NCBI RefSeq assembly: GCF_000147815.2
Contig: NC_015957.1
Location: forward strand, 2,790,001 to 2,854,000
DNA: 64,000 bases
Direction: 5' to 3'
Source: Streptomyces violaceusniger Tu 4113
GTDB taxonomy: Bacteria > Actinomycetota > Actinomycetes > Streptomycetales > Streptomycetaceae
The position numbers and the translations under genes are program-made. This document shows positions 1 to 8,073 of this stretch, one piece after another. Position 1 is the first letter of the stretch. Each line of letters starts with the position of its first letter. The notes below the pieces were generated by a model that saw only the letters and a program-made list of their open reading frames with translations, had not been told where the DNA came from and searched no databases.

Positions 1-420
1 TGCGCTCCCGGCTCACCTCGCTCATGGACCCGGCAGTGCTCGGCCGTATCGACATCAAGCACATCGACCAGCTCGCCCAGAGCGTCCTCAACGAGAACAC
101 CGCGCCCGGCTCGCAGCGCAGCCTGATCACCGACGACCGGGCCCTGGACGTACTGCGCGAAGTCCTCTTCGAACACGACGAGCAGCGCTGGGACGCCGAG
201 TTCCTCTTCGACGAATGGGAACAAATCGTCCTCGGCCAGTCCCTCGCCACCGTCAGGACTACTTCAAGGCCCGCCGCGCCGGAATGGGCCGCGCCCTCAA
301 CCGTCCCGAGCGCGCCGTCATTTGGAAGATGCTCGACCAGTTCACCCTGCGCCTCAACGGCCTGGGTCGGGAGACCTGGGGCCAGGCCGCCGAACGCGCG
401 ACCTCGCACCGACAGACGTG
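1..420 (+). pseudogene. UvrD-like DNA helicase fragment, frameshifted
   Basis: The reading frame is open from the left window edge, so the 5' end lies outside. The first part ends LFDEWEQIVLGQSLAT. Near position 250 the homologous reading jumps frame and continues as RQDYFKARRAGMGRALN and IWKMLDQFTLRLNGLG up to about 405. This order resembles the middle of Streptomyces superfamily I (UvrD/Rep-type) helicases, recognised by eye only. Similarity stops near AAERA, before the DEAQD-type Walker B motif such proteins would show. A frameshift plus loss of the C-terminal half makes this a dead fragment. Confidence 0.55.
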
Positions 421-1614
421 GAGTTCGAGGCAGCCGGGCGAGTGTGCGGCCAGCGGACCCGCGGGCCCGCCGTCGGGTCAGCCCTCGTCCAACACGCGTA
501 CACAGAGCTGGAATAGGGTGCGGTTTGACGTGGAGGGTGACGTGTTCGGCCTGCTGGGGCGCAGCACGTGGTCGGTAGGTCGGGGACGAGTCAGTGTCAC
601 GACGACGACCACGCTGCCGGCCGGGACCCGGCCCGCAGCGGAGTCAAAGGCCGTGCAGTGCGGTGTCGCATCCACCTCGGTCCTCGGCGAGATACCAGTC
701 TGGCCCTGGCGGCGAAGCCGGGCATGAGGATGTGCTCGATGTGCCCGGCCCGGGTGCGCGGCGCCCCCTCAGCCGGCCCACGTCTTTGGAAGACATGGCG
801 ACATCGTCGCCACCAGGGGGATTCTCCGCAGTTACAGGGGGTGTGGCACGACCAGCACCCGATTACGGTTCCCGCCGAGGAATCAAACTTGTGGCTTCAG
901 CCGCAGGCCGTAGCGGGTCACCCCCAGGGGGACGGTCGGGGGTGTCAGGCCCAGCGCCAAGGCACTGCATCAGCATGTGTGTAATTTGTGACGGAAGCCA
1001 CACCATAACTATCGGTAATCCCTGTCGTGTAGTTCTCTGAGGTGGTGTTACGTGACAGTGGCCCAGCTGGGCGAGTGCCATAACTCTAAGTAACAGAGTG
1101 GTGGGTTGCTGGGATAGTCGCACGTCGGCTCTCTTTTCGGAATCACAATCGGATACGTATGCTCAGGCCCGTCTGCAGGGTGCTGCGGCTCGCATGAACC
1201 GGGGGGTTGGGCGGGCTTCTTTTTTCGCGGCCCCCGGATTCCGTATTGCTTCATGGGAGGGGATGCGTATGACCAGCGGCCGGAGACCTGCTTTACGCGC
1301 CCATCCCCGCAGCATCCGACGTTCCTCGTCGGCCAAGTTCCTCGGGGCGCAAGTCTCGGACTCGGCATGCGTTCGCCCTCAGAGCTGACGACGAGTTAAC
1401 GACTCAGAAAGCTAGCCTCGGCTTTGCAATATGAGGCATGGACATGCGCGGCGGTCGGCGTATCGCGACGTCAAACTCACCACAAGTTCAGGTCTCCGTA
1501 TAAGTCACCGGCGTCGAAGCTAGCGAACAGTTCCACAGTGCGTTCTCTCGATTCCGCGCCGTGTCCGCGGCGTGAACTTCCTCCCGAAATTCTTTGATTT
1601 GAGGAGACACGGAG
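421..1614. other. about 1.2 kb without a recognisable gene
   Basis: Short open frames occur on both strands but none has a convincing start, ribosome site or family resemblance. GC drops towards the right end and stop codons are frequent in all frames, which looks like intergenic DNA or very old gene remains. The last 200 bases should hold the promoter of the gene starting at 1615. A GTATAA box near 1498 is a possible -10 element, but no clear -35 partner is seen. Confidence 0.5.
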
Positions 1615-3984
1615 TTGGACGACAAGGTTCTCGCAGCTCAGAAGTGGGTCAACAAGACGTACGCGGGCGTCAGCGGATATACCCGATGTCCGGAGGACGG
1701 GCGCACCGGCTGGGCGACGATGTACTCCCTCACCATGGGTTTGCAAAAGCAGCTCGGCATCAGCCCAGTGGTGGCAAACTTCGGCGCCGGCACTCTCGCG
1801 AAGCTCACCGCCCACGGCAGCATCGGCCCGGACGAGCCGAACGTCAACATCAGGAAGATCGTCCAGCACGCCCTGTTCTGTAAGGGGTACTGGGGCGGCG
1901 ACGGCGAAGGGAACTTCGACCTCCTTATGGCCGAGTCCGTCGCCGCCTTCAAGACCGACGCCGGTCTCGGCGAAACCAGCGGCATGGTGCAGCCGAAGAT
2001 CTTCAAGGCGCTGCTGACCATGGACGCGTACGTCCTGCTGGCCGGTGGCTCCGAGAAAGTGCAGAGCATCCAGCGTTGGCTCAACGGCCGGTACGTCAAT
2101 AAGTCGACCTTCTTCATAGGCCCGTGCGACGGACACTTCTCGCGCGATGTGCAGCAGGCGCTGATGAAGGCGATCCAGTACGAGGTCGGCATCCCCGAGG
2201 ACCAGGCCACGGGCGTGTTCGGACCCGGAACGCAGGCCGGTCTCAAGAGCCACCCGGTGGCGCAGGGGGACTCGGGCATCTTCGTGCAGCTGTTCTCTGC
2301 AGCCTGTGTGTTCAACGAGCCGGTCAACGACGGCGTAAGCACGTACGTCACCTCATTCAAGAGCACCTTCGACTCCTCACTCAAGGAATTCGTCGAACAG
2401 TTCCAGCGGTTCTCCGTGCTGGATGTGACCGGTCGTGGCGACTACCAGACATGGGCGCAATTACTGATCTCGACCGGCGACCCCGAGAGACCCGTCGACG
2501 CCTCCGACACCCGTTACACCATCACCGCCTCCCGAGCGAAGGCGCTCTACGACGCGGGATACCGGGCCGTCGGCCGCTACCTCTACCAGCCGCCGGACAG
2601 CATCGACAAATACATCAAGCCCGGGGAACTACAGGACATGTTCTCCGCCGGGCTTCGAGTGGTCCCGATCTTCCAGGACAACGGCAGACTCCTCTCGGAC
2701 TTCACCTACACCAAGGGCTTCCAGCACGGCCTGCTCGCCCATGAGCGGGCCACGTTCTATGGCTTCAACCGCAGCACCGTGATCTATTTCGCGGTCGACT
2801 ACGACGCGACCAACGACCAGATCGCGTCCAACATCATCCCCTACTTCAACGGGGTGTCCGCCGGGCTCGCCAACAAGGGGAAGCGGTTCGTCCACGGCGT
2901 CTACGGATCGCGGAATGTCTGCGCGCAGGTCACCAAGGAGACCTACGCCCGCTGGTCGTACGTCTCCGGCATGTCGACCGGATTCTCGGGCAATCTCGGT
3001 TTCCCACTGCCCGCGAACTGGGCCTTCAACCAGATCAAGGAGTTCAAGTTCGCCCCCGACTTCGACCTCGACAAGGTCGCCCACCGGGCGGGAACCGACT
3101 TCGGGCAGGGCTCGGTCAACAAGCAGACATCTCCCGCCGATGATTTCATCGCCTACATCGAGAGGCTCTATGGCCTGGCTCTCGACTACGGAAAGGGCGA
3201 CCCGAGCCGCCTCGTCATGGAGTACGTCCGCCACGTGACGTACGCGAACTTCGCCTGGTGGGCACTCATCGGAGACCCGGACAAGGACTTCATCAAATAC
3301 GCCAATGGCCGCGACGCCTTCGTCTGGGACGAGTTCAAGGACCCCTTCACCGGCTATCACATCGGCGCCGAGCACATGCTCGCGACCTGCAACGCGCACT
3401 ATGTGAAGCCACAGCCCTCGAACCCCCTCCGAGTGAACGCGGGAGACGTGGGCGGCTGGGGCGGCGACATCATCACCCTTTACGGGGAGTGGCGGCGGGA
3501 CAGCGACAGCTACTCTTCCGGCTACACCTACTGCGAGGACAAGTTCGCCAAGATCGGGGTGGACTCAACCTTCGGCTTCAACGACCTTCTCGAAGACGCG
3601 GACGGCTATCTGATCTCAGAACGGGTGCGCGGCGGCCAGGACATCGTCACGGCGGTCCGGAACCACTACCGCGGCAGCGGCGGCCTCACCCGGATCGGCG
3701 ACTTCCTCACCAAACGGTTCAGCGGGCTTGCCGGCACCGCCACCGACATGGCCCGGAACATGCTGACGATGAGCGACGACCCCACCATCGCGCTGGGGCG
3801 GGCGAAGCTGATCTACGGCATCGCGGGGTACGACACGCTGCTGCCCGAGATGCTCCCCGCCGACAAGCTCACTGAATTTTGCCGGGGATTCGCCGACTCG
3901 CTGCTGGCCAGGGCCGGACAAGAGGGCCTGAAGAAGGCCACCTACCTCGCCAACCAGAAGAAGAACCTGAGAGATTCGCAATGA
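1615..3984 (+). CDS. DUF1906 glycoside-hydrolase-like protein with peptidoglycan-binding-like N-terminus
   Basis: This 789-residue protein starts with TTG at 1615, chosen because AGGAG lies about nine bases upstream and the fold begins at once (LAAQKWVNKTYAGV). Residues 1-240 hold repeated peptidoglycan-binding-like segments (WVNKTY, FGAGTLAKL, VFGPGTQAGL). Residues about 300-505 match DUF1906 (YDAGYRAVGRYLYQP, VVPIFQDNGR, IYFAVDYDAT, HGVYGSRNVC), a TIM-barrel domain related to GH25-type wall hydrolases. The last 270 residues are a domain I do not recognise. There is no signal peptide or membrane segment, odd for a wall-active enzyme. Its stop overlaps the next start (ATGA), so it is translationally coupled to a membrane protein and a Tat-exported peptidase-like protein. 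Domain calls are from memory. Confidence 0.8.
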   Translation: MDDKVLAAQKWVNKTYAGVSGYTRCPEDGRTGWATMYSLTMGLQKQLGISPVVANFGAGTLAKLTAHGSIGPDEPNVNIRKIVQHALFCKGYWGGDGEGNFDLLMAESVAAFKTDAGLGETSGMVQPKIFKALLTMDAYVLLAGGSEKVQSIQRWLNGRYVNKSTFFIGPCDGHFSRDVQQALMKAIQYEVGIPEDQATGVFGPGTQAGLKSHPVAQGDSGIFVQLFSAACVFNEPVNDGVSTYVTSFKSTFDSSLKEFVEQFQRFSVLDVTGRGDYQTWAQLLISTGDPERPVDASDTRYTITASRAKALYDAGYRAVGRYLYQPPDSIDKYIKPGELQDMFSAGLRVVPIFQDNGRLLSDFTYTKGFQHGLLAHERATFYGFNRSTVIYFAVDYDATNDQIASNIIPYFNGVSAGLANKGKRFVHGVYGSRNVCAQVTKETYARWSYVSGMSTGFSGNLGFPLPANWAFNQIKEFKFAPDFDLDKVAHRAGTDFGQGSVNKQTSPADDFIAYIERLYGLALDYGKGDPSRLVMEYVRHVTYANFAWWALIGDPDKDFIKYANGRDAFVWDEFKDPFTGYHIGAEHMLATCNAHYVKPQPSNPLRVNAGDVGGWGGDIITLYGEWRRDSDSYSSGYTYCEDKFAKIGVDSTFGFNDLLEDADGYLISERVRGGQDIVTAVRNHYRGSGGLTRIGDFLTKRFSGLAGTATDMARNMLTMSDDPTIALGRAKLIYGIAGYDTLLPEMLPADKLTEFCRGFADSLLARAGQEGLKKATYLANQKKNLRDSQ

Positions 3985-4409
3985 TTTTCGCCGGGGCTGC
4001 CCTGCTGCTGCTCGTCTTCGTCCTCGTGAAGTCCGTGCGCCTGCTGAGGGCACGGGCCTTCTCCTGGCGTGATCCACGGGCGTGGTCGGCGGCCGCCGCG
4101 GTATGCCTCGGCATCACGTTTTTCGTGTACATGTTCGGAGCGCTGTCCGGTTTCACACAGACGAGCGAGATCTGCGCCGTGAAGTCCGGGCACGGGTCCG
4201 GAAATCGGCCCGACTCGGTCACGGAGACCGCGTTCCCCCTGAGTTATGAGTGCCGGTGGAACGACGGCATCAAGATCGATCTCGTTCCGGCCTGGGTGAA
4301 CCCGGTGGTCTTCGTCTTCGCCGCAGGTTTCGTTCTGTGTTCCGCCAAGGCCGTGCATGCGGCTATCACGTCGAGAACCGTCACGTCGAGAACAGGAGCC
4401 AGTTCATGA
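3981..4409 (+). CDS. small three-helix membrane protein
   Basis: 142 residues, starting at the ATG that overlaps the stop of the DUF1906 gene. Hydrophobic segments lie at about residues 1-17 (IFAGAALLLLVFVLV), 38-58 (AAAVCLGITFFVYMFGAL) and 108-128 (VFVFAAGFVLCSA). Between helices two and three is a loop of about 50 residues with two cysteines (SEICAVK and SYECRW) that could form a disulfide if outside the cell. I do not recognise a family. Coupling on both sides (ATGA upstream, four-base overlap downstream) indicates the three products are made together, and suggests this is the membrane partner or anchor. Function unknown. Confidence 0.75.
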   Translation: MIFAGAALLLLVFVLVKSVRLLRARAFSWRDPRAWSAAAAVCLGITFFVYMFGALSGFTQTSEICAVKSGHGSGNRPDSVTETAFPLSYECRWNDGIKIDLVPAWVNPVVFVFAAGFVLCSAKAVHAAITSRTVTSRTGASS

Positions 4410-5098
4410 GCGATGTCCTACCCACCGCTTCGCGGTTCGGCCGCCGCGATTTCCTGACCGCCGGGCTCGGCGTAGCGGGCGGCGTCGCCCTGTGGGCCGG
4501 CGGGTTGACCGGCCCGGCCACAGCGGCCGGAGCCGAGAGAGCGTTATGGCGCGAATGGAGATCGGCGAACGGCTGGCCGGTGACCAGCGAGGTCCACGAG
4601 CACCGGGTGGAAGGCGCCGAGCAGGTGACCGTCCCCCTCCTGGCGGGTGATGTGGCCACGGTGCTGCTGTTCGTGGCCCGTCGCTTCAACTACGAGATCG
4701 CCACCCTGGACGCGGGCGAGGTCACAGGCCACACCATGGACCGCGCCGTTTCGGCGCGGTACGAGAGCAACTACCTCTCGGGGACGGCGATCGCGATCCG
4801 CCCCGTGCTGTACCCCGCCGGCTACAAGGACGGGCTCTTCCCACACGAGACGGTCGTCGTCCGGGACATCCTCGCCGACTGCGAGGGAGTGGTGCGGTGG
4901 GGCGGGGACGAGAAGGTCCCGAAGGAGAGCCACTTCCAGATCGATGTGCGCCCCGGCGACGAGCGGCTCGCCACCATAGCCCGGAAGTTTGAACAGTGGG
5001 ACCGCACTCCGGGAGCCGGCCCCGGAACGATCAACCCGTTTGCCCCTGAGCGGCGGCGCGCCGCGAAAACCCTGGAACGCCGCCAGCGCGCGGCCTGA
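4406..5098 (+). CDS. Tat-exported M15 (VanY/D-Ala-D-Ala carboxypeptidase-like) protein with altered zinc site
   Basis: 230 residues from the ATG at 4406. The leader has twin arginines (FGRRDFLTAGLG), a hydrophobic stretch and PATAAGA as likely cleavage site, so it is probably exported folded. The C-terminal half follows the M15 layout: SNYLSGTAIAI at 121-131 corresponds to the usual SxHxxGxAxD zinc motif and SHFQID at 175-180 to the third ligand (WxxDxxHF). Here Tyr123 replaces the first His and Ala130 replaces the Asp; only His176 remains. The protein is therefore probably not a normal zinc peptidase and may bind peptidoglycan without cutting. It is coupled to the preceding membrane protein and followed by a strong hairpin. 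Confidence 0.7.
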   Translation: MSDVLPTASRFGRRDFLTAGLGVAGGVALWAGGLTGPATAAGAERALWREWRSANGWPVTSEVHEHRVEGAEQVTVPLLAGDVATVLLFVARRFNYEIATLDAGEVTGHTMDRAVSARYESNYLSGTAIAIRPVLYPAGYKDGLFPHETVVVRDILADCEGVVRWGGDEKVPKESHFQIDVRPGDERLATIARKFEQWDRTPGAGPGTINPFAPERRRAAKTLERRQRAA

Positions 5099-5106
5099 AC
5101 CCCGCC

Positions 5107-5135
5107 CCGGGGCCGGGCCACCGGCCGGGCCCCGG
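5107..5135. terminator. GC-rich hairpin after the M15-like gene
   Basis: An inverted repeat with 13-base arms (CCGGGGCCGGGCC at 5107-5119 and GGCCGGGCCCCGG at 5123-5135) has one mismatch pair and a three-base loop. It begins nine bases after the stop at 5098. There is no clear T-run, which is common for actinomycete terminators. It would end the three-gene wall cluster. Confidence 0.6.
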
Positions 5136-5151
5136 GCGCCGCGGGAAGAAC

Positions 5152-5991
5152 GTGTGGCCCCGAAAGATGAAGCTTCCCGGGCAATCCACTTCGGCTGGCG
5201 AACTCTCCGACGCCTGGTCCACGGACAGCGAACTAGGGTTCGTCGCCTGCTCTGGGGCGTTCACCACGGATGTCGCCCAGCAAACGAGCGGCTACCTGGG
5301 CAGCAACTGGAAGGTGGTGAACCTGGATGGACAGTTCAGGGAAGCACCGCAAATCGACTCCGGCGTCCTCGACGAGAACACTACGATGGTCACCTTGTCC
5401 ATCGGAGGAAATGATGCCGGCTTCCCGCAGGTGCTCAAGGAATGCGCGCTGACCGGCTGTCCTCCCGAAGAGGAAATCAAGAAGAAGATCGATGCCGCTC
5501 AGTCCGGCGACCCGAACCGTAATATCGTCGGCGTCGGCCCCTTGCTCCAGCTGATCCGCGCCGAGGCGCCGAATGCCAAGATCATGGTCATGGGGTATCC
5601 GCAGCTCTTCGGCAGCATCGGCCTCATCTGTGTGACCGGCGTGGGTACCACAGGGGCGCAGGTCCTCCACCGCATGGCCGTCTACATGCAGCAGGCCGAA
5701 ATGAAGACCGTGGAAAGCCTCGGCGACAAGAACATCGTCTATGCCAATCCCGACCGCAGCTTCGACGGAAAACGGGCCTGTGACGACCCCGAGGGAATCA
5801 ACAAGCTCGTCAAGGCGCAGAGCGGCGATGGGGATTTCAAGTGCCTCTCGACAGACAGTGGGTGCATCAGCAGGGAGAGCTATCACCCCAACAAGACTGG
5901 AACTTCCGCGTACGCTGATGCTATGCAGCAGGCGATCGGAAGTCTGCGCGAGGCGAATGACGTCCCGGACAGCAGGAGGCAACGCCGTTGA
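5152..5991 (+). pseudogene. SGNH/GDSL hydrolase lacking its N-terminal catalytic block
   Basis: The frame shows block III (SIGGNDAGF, around 5404) and block V with the catalytic His (SYHPNKTGTSAYA, around 5880) of secreted Streptomyces SGNH esterases, plus six cysteines typical of disulfide-bonded members. FVACSGA near 5240 matches the segment that normally follows block I. Block I itself, the GDS motif with the nucleophile Ser, and any signal peptide are missing; the frame opens directly after the terminator. It is a 5'-truncated remnant unless a start in another frame feeds it. The 3' end is intact and overlaps the TTG start of the next gene, so it may still be translated. Confidence 0.7.
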
Positions 5992-6794
5992 GGCGTGATC
6001 CCAGAATGGGACGCACCGCACCGTGGGCCAAGGCCCTCGGTGCGGTGTGCGCCCTCGCATTCGTCGGCATCGTCAGCGTGTACATCGGGCAGGAAAGGAC
6101 GGCGCACCACAACAAGCAGACGGCCATAAAGGCGTCCACCGACCTGGCTCATGCGTTCGGCCGTGCCCTCCGACAGAGCGGAAGCACACCGTTCCCCTCG
6201 TCCGCCCAAGTTCACTTCACACTGTGGCAGGTCTCGCGGACCGCGAACCTGGATTCCTACGCGGTCCACGACGCCGTAGCCGAGGTGGTGGCCGCCTTTA
6301 CCTCTCCCTACGACGACGGCAACCCGATCGCGGGAGGACGTGGGCAGGTCACACGCTGCTACTCCTACACCGTCACCCGCATGCGCGCCCTGGGAGTGTC
6401 GGTAACGACGCGCTCGCTGAAGGCTTGTCCTCGCCAGAGGCCAGACCTCAGAGAGCGGGAACTGGACACCCTCTACCGGAAGGCTTTCAAGGCCCGGGAA
6501 CAGTTGGTGAGCGATGCTGGTGGAGGAGAGCTGACGTCTGGCGAGATAGCACACGCCGTTGGCCCTCACGCCCTGGTTGAACGGCATCGGCGGAGTGTCG
6601 GTATCACGCAAAGGTTCACCAACGCCCCGCTGGGCGACACCCGCCACCTCGCGGCATGCCTGCGATTCGACGTGACCCTGACCCCCGGCCGACCGGGAGC
6701 GGTGTCGTCCCAAGACGTGTCGGAGGCAGCTTGCCCTCCTCTGCGCAGCCGCCAAGGCGATGGCCTCGTTCCCGATCGTGACCGCGGCCGTTGA
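5988..6794 (+). CDS. membrane-anchored protein of unknown function
   Basis: 268 residues from a TTG at 5988, supported by AGGAGG at 5974-5979, eight bases upstream, and by overlap with the SGNH stop. A single hydrophobic segment at about residues 13-33 (WAKALGAVCALAFVGIVSVYIG) acts as anchor or uncleaved signal; the rest should be outside the membrane. Three or four cysteines (RCYSY, ACPRQ, ACLRF, ACPP) are spaced for possible disulfides. No family is recognised. It appears to have been co-transcribed with the SGNH hydrolase and may have been its partner. Confidence 0.65.
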   Translation: MRRDPRMGRTAPWAKALGAVCALAFVGIVSVYIGQERTAHHNKQTAIKASTDLAHAFGRALRQSGSTPFPSSAQVHFTLWQVSRTANLDSYAVHDAVAEVVAAFTSPYDDGNPIAGGRGQVTRCYSYTVTRMRALGVSVTTRSLKACPRQRPDLRERELDTLYRKAFKAREQLVSDAGGGELTSGEIAHAVGPHALVERHRRSVGITQRFTNAPLGDTRHLAACLRFDVTLTPGRPGAVSSQDVSEAACPPLRSRQGDGLVPDRDRGR

Positions 6795-6989
6795 CCCGTA
6801 CGGCGACTCGCGCCAGCCTTGGAGAATCCATGAAGCCCCAGGTCACAACCACGGTCTGAGATCTCTGACGAACCCGGGGCGGTTCAGCCTGCGGCTATGC
6901 CAGCGCCAGCACCGTCGTGAGGGGTGTGAGCCGTGGGGTATTGGTCCACATCCTCGGACACATACTGACAGCCCACAGGCTTCATGAGA

Positions 6990-7030
6990 GTGCTGGTCGA
7001 GTCTCATCTCGGCCAGCACTTTGTGTTTGC
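6990..7030 (+). terminator. rho-independent terminator
   Basis: A 12-base stem (GTGCTGGTCGAG at 6990-7001 with CTCGGCCAGCAC at 7008-7019, one G-T wobble) and a six-base loop are followed by a T-rich run (TTTGTGTTT). It lies about 200 bases after the stop at 6794, in front of the nitronate monooxygenase remnant, and probably ends the SGNH/unknown-protein transcript. The rest of the 6795-7082 gap shows nothing clear. Confidence 0.65.
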
Positions 7031-7082
7031 CGGAATCGTAGGTGTGACGCACCCCGCGCTGCCGCGGGAGCGATGATGGGGC

Positions 7083-8073
7083 ATGGCGTTGTCGACGGAG
7101 TTGACGGAGTTCTTGGGCCTGCGGCACCCGATCGTGCTGGCACCGATGGGCGGTGCGGCCGGGGGCGCACTGGCCGCGGCCGTCTCGCGGGCGGGCGGGC
7201 TCGGGCTGCTGGGCGGTGCGTACGGGGGCCGGGCTTGGCTGTAGCGGGAGTTGCCGGTCGTCGCGGAGGGTACCGACCAGCCGTGGGGTGTCGGGTTTCT
7301 GAGCTGGGCGATCGATGTCGGCGCGGTGGAGCGGGCGCTGGAGTTCCATCCCGCGGCGGTGATGCTGTCCTTCGGCGACCCGGCCCCGTTCGTCGACCGG
7401 ATCCGCCGGTCGGGCGCGGTTCTGATCGTTCAGGTCACCGATCTGGACGAGGCCGAGCGGGCCCTGGACGTGGGCGCCGACGTCATCGTGGCGCAGGGAA
7501 CCGAGAGCGGTGGCCACGGTGCCCGTCGCGGGCGGTCCACGCTGCCGTTCGTGCCGCTCGTGGTGGACCTCGCGGCGCGGGTGCCGGTCCTGGCGGCCGG
7601 CGGTATCGCCGACGGCCGCGGCGTCGCCGCGGCTCTGGCCCTGGGCGCCGCCGGCGCTCTCATCGGCACCCGCTTCCAGGCCACGGCCGAAGCCCTGGTC
7701 GACAGCTCCATCAGCACGGCCCTGGTCGAAGGACGCGGACAGGACACTGAACGCAACAGCGTGCTGGACATCGTTCGCGGCGCGAGTTGGCCTCTCGAGA
7801 AGTACAGCGCCCGTACGCTCGGCCACCCCTACCGACCGCTGGCGCGACCGGGAGGCCGAGCTGGCCGGCGACTCCCGGGCGCGCCAGGACTATCAGGACG
7901 ACGTGGCACGAGGGGTGATTCCGCCCCTGCCGGTCTGGGCGGGCGAGGGCGTCGACCTCATTACCGATGTGCCTTCCGCCGCCGACCTCGTCACCGAGCT
8001 GGCGGCCCAGGCCGAAGAGGCACTGCTCCGGGCCGGAAGGCTTCCGAACGACCGCTCTCGAACTGACGGCTAA
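7083..8073 (+). pseudogene. nitronate monooxygenase (2-nitropropane dioxygenase family), nonsense plus frameshift
   Basis: From the ATG at 7083 the reading is MALSTELTEFLGLRHPIVLA then APMGG, the N-terminus of FMN-dependent nitronate monooxygenases that oxidise alkyl nitronates. A TAG at 7242-7244 interrupts it after WL, where related proteins usually have a Glu or Arg. Reading continues in the same frame with AQGTESGGHGARRG (the flavin/substrate loop) and LAAGGIADGRG. Near 7830 the homologous reading changes frame (GHPY, then TDRWRDREAELAG) and runs to the stop at 8073. Two independent lesions make it a pseudogene. Its end overlaps the end of the convergent GH97 gene by four bases. Confidence 0.85.

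Noticed and set aside
620..760. Possible alpha-glucosidase scrap on the minus strand because GAGATACCAG-x-CTGGCCCT resembles a stretch of the GH97 gene
   Set aside because: The match is about 25 bases with gaps and no extended protein similarity.
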